Origin: Volvox africanus
Lineage: Eukaryota; Chlorophyta; Chlorophyceae; Chlamydomonadales; Volvocaceae
Direction: 5' to 3'
Assembly (NCBI GenBank): GCA_030268105.1
Contig: BSDZ01000120.1
Coordinates: 62,001-126,000 of the forward strand
DNA: 64,000 nt
The notes under the pieces were generated by a model. The model made no database searches and was not told where the DNA came from. It saw only the letters and a program-made list of their open reading frames with translations. Position numbers and translations under genes: made by a program. Position 1 is the stretch's first letter; each line of letters begins with the position of its first letter. Below, in pieces: positions 1 to 11,342 of the stretch.

Positions 1-2
1 TC

Positions 3-191
3 CTGGATTACCGTGCACGACGTGTTGGCAAGGGCAGGCGTAAGTGTAACGTACATGAGTACCTGGTTAAGTGGTCTGGGTATTCGTCTGAGCACAATAG
101 CTGGGAACCGGCACGTAACTTCACCCCTGACATGAAACCCCTGCTTGATGAAGCTAGGCTGCGGGCACAGTCTAAGGACGGACCTCTCTGA
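3..191 (+). pseudogene. 3' end of Ty3/gypsy pol: chromodomain (partial, cut by window edge)
   Basis: An open frame enters from the left edge and ends at TGA 189-191. It encodes the C-terminal chromodomain of a chromoviral integrase polyprotein, with the aromatic core EYLVKWSGY and the following NSWEP. The domain is thought to direct integration by binding modified histone tails. Its sequence is almost the same as the chromodomain of the complete element at 42326-49106 (one visible change, R to C, near residue 15 of this fragment). It is directly followed by a polypurine tract (247-256, AGAGGGGGAA) and the 3' LTR at 261, so this is the tail of one element that continues left of the window. Whether the rest is intact cannot be seen. 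Confidence 0.9.
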
Positions 192-260
192 CGCTGTCCT
201 ACCTCAACCTGTCTGCTCTCGTTTCATGCATCGGGACGCTGCATCTAGAGGGGGAACAAT

Positions 261-682
261 TGTTGTATCCTTAATGCATTTTGGTAATTCATTAAGTATA
301 ATAATTATCTGTTTATTATTTTATGATATAATATATTTAATTATCAGATTAACTGTTTCATGTTCCCATCTGGCATTCGATTTGTGGATTTGGTCTCGGC
401 TGTCGACGACCAATACTAACCGATTTCCTGAAACATCCGAACCTGTCGGTTACTCCATAACCTGTATGGAATGGGCCATTTACCGCCTGAATGGTAAATG
501 GTGGAACATCTGGTTCCTGGTTCACTGAATCTCCGGTTGTAGTGGTGACTTCTGAAGGTCACGCCCGGTTCGAGGCCTTATGGTCTCTCAAGTACGACCT
601 AGTCGGCGGCTCTACTTAATCGGGCTCTGGCACAACAACCGGTATCTTTTGATACCACCCTTCGTGGGTACCATATACAACA
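261..682 (+). repeat. LTR of gypsy family A (3' LTR of the element cut by the window edge)
   Basis: A 422-bp terminal repeat starting TGTTGTATCC and ending ATACAACA, so the ends are inverted copies of each other (TGTTGTAT/ATACAACA). It has the same length and nearly the same sequence as the LTRs at 42326-42747 and 48685-49106. The preceding polypurine tract and chromodomain show that it is a 3' LTR. The target-site duplication should begin at 683 (GTGCT); its partner lies outside the window. Confidence 0.95.
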
Positions 683-3600
683 GTGCTCTTCCCGGGTTCA
701 GCACCCACCACCGGCATCCAGTGGAATCTGCCGAATCAACAAAGGCGTCAACTCTGCTCCTGGTCAGCTCGCAGGTCACTATAAGTGTGTGAGTGTTTTG
801 AAGTCTGAAGCACCGAATCTTAATTCAGAGTCAGTGGAGTCAGTGGATTCTGAAGTCTGCTAGACCTTTGACGTATGAAACATCTAATCTCAACTGAGAC
901 ACAGGGATACGCAAATTCAAAAACGTTAGACTCAAAAAAAGCCTGTCTCAGGCTGAGATAGCCATTTCTATCATAACCTGACTCAGGATGCGATGACTTC
1001 AGAGCCATTTTCAGAGATTTAAAACTACCTGTTGCAATATGTACGTTCCCCAGCACTGGAGACGGCTTCCTGTCCTGCTGCCCATCTTACACCCCACGAC
1101 AGGACATCAACCAGCAAACACCTTCTCCTCGAATCAAGACATACACAGTACGGCCTACCCAGATAGGCCCTTGCGTGCCGCAGCCATAATCCAGATCCGA
1201 CCGATTAAAGTTTGTCCACAACCGATGCTAAAATTATAAATATTGTTTACATTTATATTACATATATGTATATTTTATATATCCTATATATAATATATGT
1301 GTGCGGGGAGCAGGCCAGATGACGGCTGTGTGTTAGGGCGGCGCCCCTTCATCTCTTATGTTTCATTCGCAGATCAATGCCGCTAGTTGCCGCTTCTTGG
1401 GAAGGGGGCTAAGGGGACCCCTGTATTGTGTTGTTGTCGGTCTCATGTGATGTTGGATGCGACTTGGCACTGGATCAACAAACGAATATATACCCCTACG
1501 TGCTGCCCCCCTAGCTAGTCCCAGTTTACAGAAGAGGTTTGAATAAAGACGGCCATGCTGCCATAGTCATTGTCATCGCTAAGCATCACCAAAGTTCTGC
1601 AGGCGAGGCACCGCCAGCACCACCAGAGTCCATGGCACGACATAATCATTCACTTCGTGCGGTGTCTGCAGTCCTGCTGGGTGGGTCGGTGGATGGGCGG
1701 CCTGGGCTGAGACGTGAAGGGGAAGCGCAAGAAAGACCGGGCGAAGGGATTGCTGCCGTTGAGGAGCTGCCGTTGAGGAGACCCAAAAGCCAATATGCTG
1801 CTCTACGATGCAGCCGTTCGCCACCCTGTTTGGATTTGGTCAAGTTTGCGCCCTTTTGGTTTGTAACCTCAGGGGCGGGAGTAGATTATCTCACACACAT
1901 CTCGCTTCGCGTCCCCACCAGTTGGGGGGAGTCGTGGGCCATTTGGGCATTTTGGTTGAGAGCACAACACAACCTAGCAAAGCATATACTTAACAGTACG
2001 GCACGAGAGGAAATAGCATCGTGACGTAGTTTGCATTTTACCCTGGGCCAACAGGCGAGCACCTGATGTCGTCAGAGAGCCGTAGAGCAGGGAGCCGACG
2101 AAAAACACGTGTTCCCAAATCCCAATTCCGCACGGCGTCCGCCACCGTGCCTCCATACGGATGGAACATGGAGCCATCGACAGCGCGCGTTTCTAGGGGC
2201 TCATTGCCCACCATTGAGGTGGCAACGAGGCCTTGCGTCCGGGGAAGACACGCATACGCATCCACATGCGCGAGGGGCACACATACATATACATAATGAG
2301 GAACCTTTCAAGCAAACGTGACAAGAAAGATACGCCAGTCCATGTCGTACACACACACACACACACACAAAGCATACGAACACACAGACGTCGGCGCACC
2401 TCCGCGTTTGGGTTACCCTGTCATAAAACCCAACACGCTGTACCCGTGTGCTGTCCCGTATCGTACAAATAGACATACACACACACACACGGACGTGCAG
2501 TCCGGCGTTCAAGTTCTCTTTCCCTCACTCACGGTGCGCCTCAACATCTTCAAACGCGTATACTGACTGTATAACGTACTTTGGGCATCACTTTAGGAAA
2601 CGGGAAACGTTACGACAGTAAGTTCTACGCCAAAGCGGGAAATGATGGGACTTAGAGGACTCCGATGATGACGGCGTGTATTGTCGTAAACCACCAAGTC
2701 AAGAAATTTCTTGCGATCTTCTTCCGCAGCAGCATTGCCACTGGCTACCACACACCAGACAGTCAGGCAGACAGGTAGATAGATAGACAGTTATTAATCG
2801 GACAGACAGACAGACAGTGTGTCACAATAACGCCTGGGCTCAGTCCTCGAACAAGAACGACAAGTGAATGTTCACTTTCGAAGTTCCTCCTGATCAGCTT
2901 TGTCATATGCTCCTACTTCCCACTCGTTGTCGCGACAGGCGCGAATGAGAATATCACCATATCTGTGTGTAAAAGGTCAGTGACTGCCACAGCCAGCACC
3001 TCTCAGCCCCGCTCCTAGGTCACTCGGTAAATCTCCCGGCGAAGATCGACCCGTGGGTCACTGCGTGAATCAACCCGTGTGCTAAACGCTACGGATAACC
3101 CGATCAGGAAAGGACGCAGGACCCATCGGTAATAAATCCCCACCAGCACCACACACACTCAGCATGACCCGCAGGCCACTGGCCCAAACGGCCACGTTTA
3201 GGGCCCCGACGCTGAGTAAGCCCCTGGACGCTGATTAAGCCCCTGGACGCTCAGTAAGCCAGGTTTCGAGGACAGAGCATACGGGATAAAGCTAGTATCG
3301 GCCCCTGTCACGGCCCAAGCTCGCACGCGCAAGCGAGGGCCTCCCATTGGAGTGTTATAGTCATCTTCGCTATTTGTGCTATTTGTCGTATATTGTCGTA
3401 CCCATACATCCGTACGCACAGAGGTACCAAAGGCCACTGACGCCAAGGCAGTGAGCCCCGTGTAGCCACCAGACATTGCCACAGTACGGCGTGGGGCCAC
3501 ACACTATGCAAGTGCGCGCGAAGGCTGCATCCATAAAGTCCGCGCCATCGCCCCGCCTGATCACCTCCCCATTCCCACCACATACTCACCTTCCGAGGCA

Positions 3601-5109
3601 GGCACCGACGCACACGATGAGTGAGCGAGGTGTAGGGTAGTAGACACGGCATCTTGGAGTGCTGATGGAGGTAAGAGATGCTGGCAGAGCAGAGAGGCAG
3701 CAGAACCTTTACAGTTCTTTCGGGAGAAGCACGCGAACCCTTGAGTGGCCAACGGATAGATATGTGTAGGGGGTCAGGATATGTGATAGGCTTCGAGTAG
3801 GTAAGATAATCATGACTAGGAAGCGGTCATCCTAAGGTACTTTCGAGGTACAGCTATGTCTACCATGTCCGTTCGTCTGTTTGTCCGTCCGTCCATCCGT
3901 TCGTTCATCTGTCCGTTAATACTCACGCACTTTAGGCTTGGGCTGGGTGTGGGTCTGCGCCCGTGTAACCATGCCAGCGGCTTGCATGCCGGCAACTGAC
4001 TTCGCACCCAAGGGGCATGATCTGATCACCCATCAAGAATCCTGCGTGGCCTGGCATTGGTCAAATCCCTATCCGTGAACCTGTATCGTCATTATAAGCA
4101 GGTACGGGGCAGTGAACCTTCGACAGCATACGAAATGCTTGTGTTGAGGCGGCTGCTCCCACCCATTTCCCTCTCAAGTGTACTTTCCACCCACATGGTA
4201 CGTGGGGAATTCCACATAGTGCAGTAATAGGATTCCGCTAATGCAACAGTTAAGCACCAAAATGTTGTGAGTTCCTTATTGTAGTGTTAGCTTCCTTATT
4301 GGAAGAGCAGGAGACAGTTCGTGGCGATTATCGTGACGTGTGAGCCATCTGGCGCTGTGCTGAAGTACGCTGAGCATTTTTGACATATGCGCTCAAAGCA
4401 GAAGGATGGCACATGTCCTTTACCCATTCATACTCCTAACCCCCGCCTTACCTCCCCGGCGACGCACTCGAAGGAACAAATAACTGGACAGAATAAGCCC
4501 CTCCGGATACACATAGGATTGTGCAATAGCACCACCTGGATGAAGCGGCTGTAGAGGCTTTAGCTGCTAGATAGATTGCTAGCTTACTTCCACTACACGG
4601 AAGCAGCGCGTATCATCCGATTTTAAGGCTACGAATTTCTTGAGACATGTAGCCTGTTTTCCCGTTACACCAACAACATAATTCACACTACATACCATAA
4701 TGTTCTATACTCCTGTTGTTTCTCGCTGCCCACCCGTCCATCGACAAAACCTGCTGCTTGACGGCCGCCCAAACATATTCCACCAAAGATAGCAGATGCA
4801 ATAACTGGAATGCATTATAATCCTTCACCATGTCGTACATCCCGCTGGTTGCCGTCGTCGATTGAAGACTGCACCCGACATCAACCACACACCAACACCT
4901 GCCGTACCCTGCCTCGCGCGTATTTGCCTTCCCAAGAAAGCAGTGAAATAACAGTAATGGTCATGCTAGATCATGCATGGGCTCCATGGACAACCTGCTC
5001 CAAGTAGTGGTTAAAACCCTTGCATCCTAACCAATTGTAGGGTATGGGTACCCGGGAGCAGTCCGTCTGCTGCTGGTTCAGGACGAAACCGCACATATCC
5101 ATTAGCTGT
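683..5109. other. Gene-poor stretch, no supported gene
   Basis: I find no open frame with recognisable protein similarity or convincing splice-bounded exons here. It holds AC microsatellites (2349-2369, 2477-2490), GACA runs near 2770-2815, TCCG-type short repeats near 3875-3915, an AT-rich patch near 1230-1295 and a 19-bp tandem repeat (3208-3260). Exons of a minus-strand gene downstream of the one at 5110-5834 cannot be excluded. Confidence 0.5.
3208..3260. repeat. Minisatellite, 19-bp unit, about 2.8 copies
   Basis: Unit GACGCTGAGTAAGCCCCTG at 3208-3226 and 3227-3245, then a partial unit at 3246-3260. There are one- or two-base differences between units. Confidence 0.9.
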
Positions 5110-5834
5110 TTACCACTCAATGCCAGCAGCCTCCGGGTCAGGAATGTAATCGTCATCAGAGTCATCATCTGGAAGTAGGCCGTTCTCGCGCAGGAAAGCG
5201 CAGCCAGCGTTAGACGCAGCGTCACGCATCTTCAGCGGGTAAAGGTTGTTCGATGGGTCACCCTCAACCAGAACCTTAATGACTTCTTCCGACTCCTCGC
5301 GGGTGACGACCTTGCCGCCCGCAGCTTCGATGAGCTTGTCAATCCACTTCGTGGCCTGAACATGCGGGTAAGACTCCGCAAGCTCCTTGGGAATGTTGCA
5401 CAGGAACGCCAAGGTTTTGTCGCCAGCGGAAAGGAGCATTTTGCCCAGATGGCCAGCACCACCCTTCCGCTCCTCGGCGGCCTCGTCCACAGGGGCGTTC
5501 ATGCCCTCAAGAGCAATGCTTACCAGCTCGAGATCGCCATTAGTGTTCTCGAGAGTAACATTGAAAAACTTAACACCACCCAAGTCGGACATCCCTGCAT
5601 TGTAGAAGGGAAGAAGCGGTTGCTCTGTTTGGCAAGGGCATAACAACGCTGATGACCCTAAATCACAATAACTTCAAGGTCTAACATAAGGATAGAAACA
5701 AACAGACTAGAGATATTCTTGAGGGTCACGGCTGCCATATCCTTGCTTTCTGATCTACATTCGGGCGGGTACCTACCGCTGAGGTCCACGCCCTTCTTGC
5801 CACCTTCCTTCTTGGCAGCCTTAGCGTCAGCCAT
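5110..5834 (-). CDS. Two-exon gene, conserved-looking soluble acidic protein, function unknown
   Basis: Exon 1 is 5777-5834 (ATG at 5834-5832, lysine/alanine-rich MADAKAAKKEGGKKG start, donor GTAGGT). Exon 2 is 5113-5594 plus stop TAA 5110-5112 (acceptor TGCAG). Phase 1 matches across the intron, giving about 179 residues. No signal peptide or membrane segment is visible. The core carries EERKGGAGHLGKMLLSAGD and later NLYPLKMRDAASNAG, and the end is very acidic (DDDSDDD) before a terminal tryptophan. I do not recognise the family with confidence. The lysine-rich start, compact body and acidic tail suggest a small cytosolic protein. The reading frame looks strongly coding and the splice sites are good. 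It lies 2.0 kb downstream of MFAP1 on the same strand and is probably a separate gene. Confidence 0.8.
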
Positions 5835-7845
5835 TTTGGTTTAAGGTTGCACGAGAAAGAATGACGGAGTAAGAGGTAAAGGGACTTACCTATTCCTTTG
5901 AATGACTATTAATGGCGGCGGCGAAACTGCACAGGTGTACGAAACGCCGTTCCCAAGACACCAGTTGGCCTTTGCTGGCATATCGAATATATCTCGAGAA
6001 CATAGCTTAACATCTATGAAATGCTCTTTGATGATATGCCATCTGCACAGGTGCATGTCTTCTATTAACTCGATACACGCTATTTCTTCTCATGTACTAA
6101 TTGGGCAAGCTGGTGTGCTGCTGTCAAGCCACAACAGTCCAACTCGCTTCTATGCAGGGTTGAGTTGAGTTCCGGGATCCTAACAGGTTTCGGACATCCC
6201 GACACTGGAGGAGAGCCAATCCTTGGAAGTCCAAGGAAATTCCGCTCGTGTTTCCAAACGTGCATAACTTCGCGCGGAACGCTTCTCAGTCGGGCTGGTC
6301 GCGTAGTTTGCAGACCGTCTGCCTTCCCCGGCGGTCTACATCGCACGTTGTGCTACATCCTGAGACCTTGCCCCCAGCATGCGACAGCCTTTACTCACAT
6401 CTTTTCAATTTATGTGAGACAGCTGCATGCAATATCATCCCTTTGGTTAAACCCAGACTACCATCCTACCAAGCACCCAGGCAAAATCTATTTGAAGCTA
6501 CCAGACCGTACGTGTTGAGGCAGTGGTAGGTGTGGGGCCAGCCATGCCCTGATGCAGCGTCAACTCATACCACAGCAAAGTTTATTAAGGAGGGCTTTTC
6601 TGGAACATGCATGAATGATATGCCTTCACGAGCCTTCCGCATGCATCATTTCAACTACCGGAATCAACAATTGCGCGAACTCGGGCAGTAAGCCCCCCCC
6701 AGGACAATGGAAACCCCCTCCGAGATCTTCATTCAACGTAGTATTTTCAAAATGCCTTCTTATCTTGCATACGTTAATGTTCGCCGCTGTGCCTCGTCCC
6801 ATCGCGCCCTGACTCCTGGGGATTTTCCCTACCCTGAACCCTGCTGGCCCCTCGAGATGCGACGCGTGGACTGTGTTCTCATTCATGCAAAAAACGCCGG
6901 TCATGGAGAAAGAGATTAAATACGCAATGCTGCCGGTCTGGAAGGAAAGAAAGGAAAAGCAATACCTAGCTCGTTGAAAGCTCCTAGCAACTTGCCATTA
7001 ATGGGATACCTATCCTGCTTCTTTGTCGTTTGCCACCCATGAAGATATTACTTCGGCAAGTTAATTATATAGGAAACACATGGAAACACATCAACATGGA
7101 GGCACATCAATCGCAGGCACAACCGCAGATTACCCGTATACACAGCTCACCCCTTCCCTCAAGTCAGCCGATGGTTAGGATAGACGAGTCTCGAAGCCTT
7201 ACCTGATGCCCGTTCCCCCCTCAATGCTTTTCACGGGTCGCTTGACAATCCGATCAAGCGCGCCTAGGGAAAGGCGATGCGGTAGTAGCAGGAGAGCAAT
7301 AGTGGCAGCAGCCATCCTGGCAGGGTGCGCTTACAAACCTGTGCTGTGCGCTTACAAAAGTGCGCACGGTTTTACATGTGGCCATCTTTCATTTTTACCT
7401 CGCAATTGGCCAATGAGCGTTTTTGCCAGGCTATCAAACAGGTACGTCCAAAGGCACTGATCTCTTAGCTGTGACTTATGCCACACTTATGCTCCTTGCA
7501 CATCAGTCTGTCCGTCCATACCCTGTGCACTGTCCATCAATCCGTCCATCTTCGTGTACTGTCCGGCTCCCTCTCCCCTATCGCCCCAACCTAAACCCCA
7601 TCAACGTACTCCACGGTGTGACGTGCAACGCCGCAAACATCCTGCCAGCCTGCGTGACACGAACTTCCGCCCAGCTCATTCCAGTCCACCGCCACCGCCA
7701 CCGTTGTTCCTGGCTGGCAGTCCCAAGGTTGACGGGCCCCGCGGACTCCGCTGAAGAAACGACCACCACGCCCACTTTCACCTCAATGACGACGCCCATA
7801 ATATTGCCGGCGCCACCATAGCCGCTGGTCACAGATCGCGTTTTC
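5835..7845. other. Intergenic region between MFAP1 and the 5110-5834 gene
   Basis: This should contain the MFAP1 3' untranslated region on its right side and the promoter of the 5110-5834 gene on its left side. No coding exon or RNA gene is recognised. Confidence 0.5.
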
Positions 7846-10800
7846 TCACCGCTTGAACTTCTTGGGCTTGTTGAAGATCTGTGCCCCCGCCAGCGCTTCA
7901 TTGCGGCGGCGCACGATAGAGTCCTTGACAGCCGAGTACAAGTCGTCCTCCACCTGGGCCGGCGAAGAAAGGCGGGTACAGTGTAAGTTCAAAACATTTG
8001 AAACCGAATTCTCCGGCTGCCTTTTTGTACCGATTAGGCCTGGGTGGCGGAATGAGGAGCCACATCGAATTGAAGAGCAAACTCAGAAGCTCTCACAAGT
8101 CCCGACATTCAGAAATAAAAGCTGGAAAATGAAATATTAAATGTAAGTATCAGCAAGGGCTTGGAATAAATGTCTGATGCCTCGTGTAGCAAGTTAATGC
8201 ACGTGCAGATAGATGTTTGCACCCCAGCAACACCCACACACACATAACACACAACATATTCACACATACACACACATACAGACAGATACAGACATATGCA
8301 CACACATACACACACATATGCACTGATACATGACGACACCCACACACCTGCGTCGTGTCTTCTGCGAGCAGATGTGTCCATTTTGTTCGGCCGCTCCGCC
8401 CAAAGTTTTTGACCTGCATGATCGTGGGCAGTACGCTCTTGTCAAACTTGTCCATGCCAGTGGGGGAGGAGAAATCGCGCTTGAAGATGTCGTCGGTGCC
8501 GATGGTGCCGCGGGTGTCGTCGGGTGCCTCCTGCGAGGTTAAGTAATGGGTTGATGATGGGGTTGATGATCGGCTTGAACCTATCCTTGTGAGTCGGTAT
8601 TACAGGGAAGTGTGATCGGGGGCCGGGTGGGGGCCGGGGAATCGAAATAAACCCAAGGAACAAGCCCACGCGCTCGTGTGGGATAGACAACTGCAGATTT
8701 GCACACGCGATAGAGAAGGCGGATGAGGCCCAAATGAGGCCATATTTGGGAATTGCACTGCGCGGAAAAAGTGGAAATAATATCAAGTAAATATGAAAAT
8801 AAATATGTACAAATAATAGTGTATAAATAGTGTTTTCTAACAGTACTAATACTAATACTAATACTAATACTAATACTAATACTAATACTAATACTAATAC
8901 TAATACTAATACTAATACTAATACTAATACTAATACTAATACTAATACTAATACTAATACTAACAACAACAACAATAATAACAATAACAGTAATATAATC
9001 ATAGTAACGGCACTTGTACGTCCGTTTCCACACACATGCCCTCTATACCCCCCCTTCAATCCATCAGACAGAGATACACGGCAGAGAGACACAAACACAC
9101 ACAGGGTTTATCGCGAAGTTGTTCGCTCACCTGGAAGTACGCGCCCTTGTGCCAGTACTTTTGGAGGAAGCTCCATTTCGCCTTCGGTGAGGGCTCCCGA
9201 ACCATCTGCGGACCACTCCGGGGTACGGACAACCGGATTGTTGAACCGGGTGGATGAGGTGAGCGGTTAAACCAAAACAATAATAAAAATAATCGAAATA
9301 ACAAAAAGAATAAGATTAAAAGTAAAGAATATGAATAACAAAAAAGAATAAGAATAAAAGGCATGAACGCAATGAGATCAATTCGCAATAGAGCCAATGA
9401 AAAAAGGAATGAAAAATAGGAAATGAACGTGGGGGACGCAGGAGACCGTAGTTTCTTCCTATTAGATTGCTGTAATGCTGCATGGCTGCATACTCGCGTT
9501 CCCCCCTTCCCCTATCCTTCCTTGGGGTCTCCAAGAACTCCACCCCGCCCCGCCCCGCCCTTGCACCTTGGGGTTTGCTTTTTCCCAAGCCGCCCGCTCC
9601 TCTTCCGTCATGTTCTTGAGCCGCTCCCGCTCCGCCGCCTCCCGCTCTGCCGCTTCCCGCTCCTCGCGGTCCCTGGACAAGGCGGATAAGCCGCCGCGGC
9701 AATGACGAGAAAGGGGGACGAATATGAATAATGAGGGGATCTGTCTGACACGTTGTACATACCTCTCCTTTGGATGTAGAGGGCTCTCAGTTCGCCACCG
9801 AGAGAAGACAATCAACAAAGAAGCAATCCAACGATTAGGGACACATTGTTTCAACCAAAAGGAAGCATGTTCTCCCATCACTATCCATAACCTCTCCCTT
9901 GAATGCCTGCATGGATGAGAAGAACACTCATTTTTCCCATGTACACACCTGTGTGAGGCAGCTCAACGCAGTGTCGGAAAGAAGAAAGGACGAAACGACA
10001 GGATTGCACGAGTTGCACAACACAGCTACCTCCGAAACCAAGACAATGAAACGGCGAAGATTACCGTGTGCCTACCACATGGGATTTCGTCCCCCTTCCC
10101 GCCCAGATCCTTCCGTACCGTTTGATTCGCCGCAGCTCACGAGCTTTCCATATCTCGTATGCCTACTCGAGGTCCCATGTGCAGGTGCGAGAGGGGTGAG
10201 GGGGGGCCCCAAGGCCCGGGGGAAAATGAGAAGGGACCGAATCCCGTGGCAAGCATTTCCGTAGATATATGTCAAAATGGTTTCCGCTGCTATACAGAAA
10301 ATTAGGAGAAGGAAGAAGGAGGGGGAGGGAGACTAACGTCGAAACGCTGGTAATGATCGCTGACGAAGCCAGGACTAACCGTCAAGGACAACTGACTGTT
10401 GTCCTCGTCCAAGCCCCTGCCGACGCGGAGACCCAAAAAACGTAAACTAGGTTGCCGCCAAGGCCGCGAATAAATGCAGGAAAACTCAATCGAAACCGTC
10501 ATAAAGTATACTATCGGCCTCGTTGCTGGCGGCGAAAGAAAAGCGCGGAAAAGAGGAAAGAAAAACCGAGCTGACCGCTGGTCGCTATCATGCGCGTGCT
10601 CCTCCCAACCCCCCTGTATAGCATAACACTAACGCGCCTTGACCCGACCGACCCACCAACCCGACCCGGGCTAGCACGACGACCGCGCGCGCGAACCAAC
10701 CAAACGAAGCGCGGACCCACACGAACTCACCTATGGCGGCGGCGGCGGAACCGAAGCAAACAGCAAAGATGTGCACATGCAGTCAGCAAGAACACGCGTT

Positions 10801-11304
10801 AGTAGTCGAAATGCAAGGTTGCTCAAAGCTACACGAGGTCGTGGCAGGAAGAAATGATGCACCCCAGGAAACTGTGCAGCTGATATGAAGAGGAAAAGTA
10901 AAAAAGAAGGAAGCGAAACACATTTTGGGAAAAAAAGGAAGTATTTATAAAAGGGAAGGAAAGTAGGGCACAGAAGTACGAGCAAGGGGTGGGGGCAGCA
11001 GTGTTCCCATGGAAACCGTGCAACTCAAGTAGAGGACAGAGGAGGGGGAGGGAGGAAATCCCTTCTAAACCTCCCCTCCCGCCTTTCCGCCTTCCCTCTT
11101 AACACCCACCCCACCTCGTATGTTTGCCCTCCCGTCTGCCCCCTGTCTCTAACCTTCAAAATATATACAATCACGCACCTGTACGGGGTCCACCTCGTCG
11201 TCTGTATCGATGTCGTCCGCCCCTGCGGGTCCCGCTGCCGCCGCTGCCGCGGCCGCCGCCTCCAGCTCCATTTGCGCCGCCAGGATGGCCTTGGTCTCCT
11301 CCTG

Positions 11305-11342
<38 letters not shown>

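Noticed and set aside
145..528. 127-residue frame repeated at 48569-48952 and in part at 42339-42593
   Set aside because: It crosses from the end of pol into the family-A LTR in another frame; its repetition reflects LTR copies, not a conserved protein.
556..590. GGTTCGAGGCC resembling a tRNA B box
   Set aside because: Located in an LTR, no cloverleaf or A box can be built around it.
8581..9270. Long open frames with (ISISIS), (LVLVLV) or (NTNTNT) runs on both strands
   Set aside because: They are translations of the TACTAA microsatellite in an MFAP1 intron.
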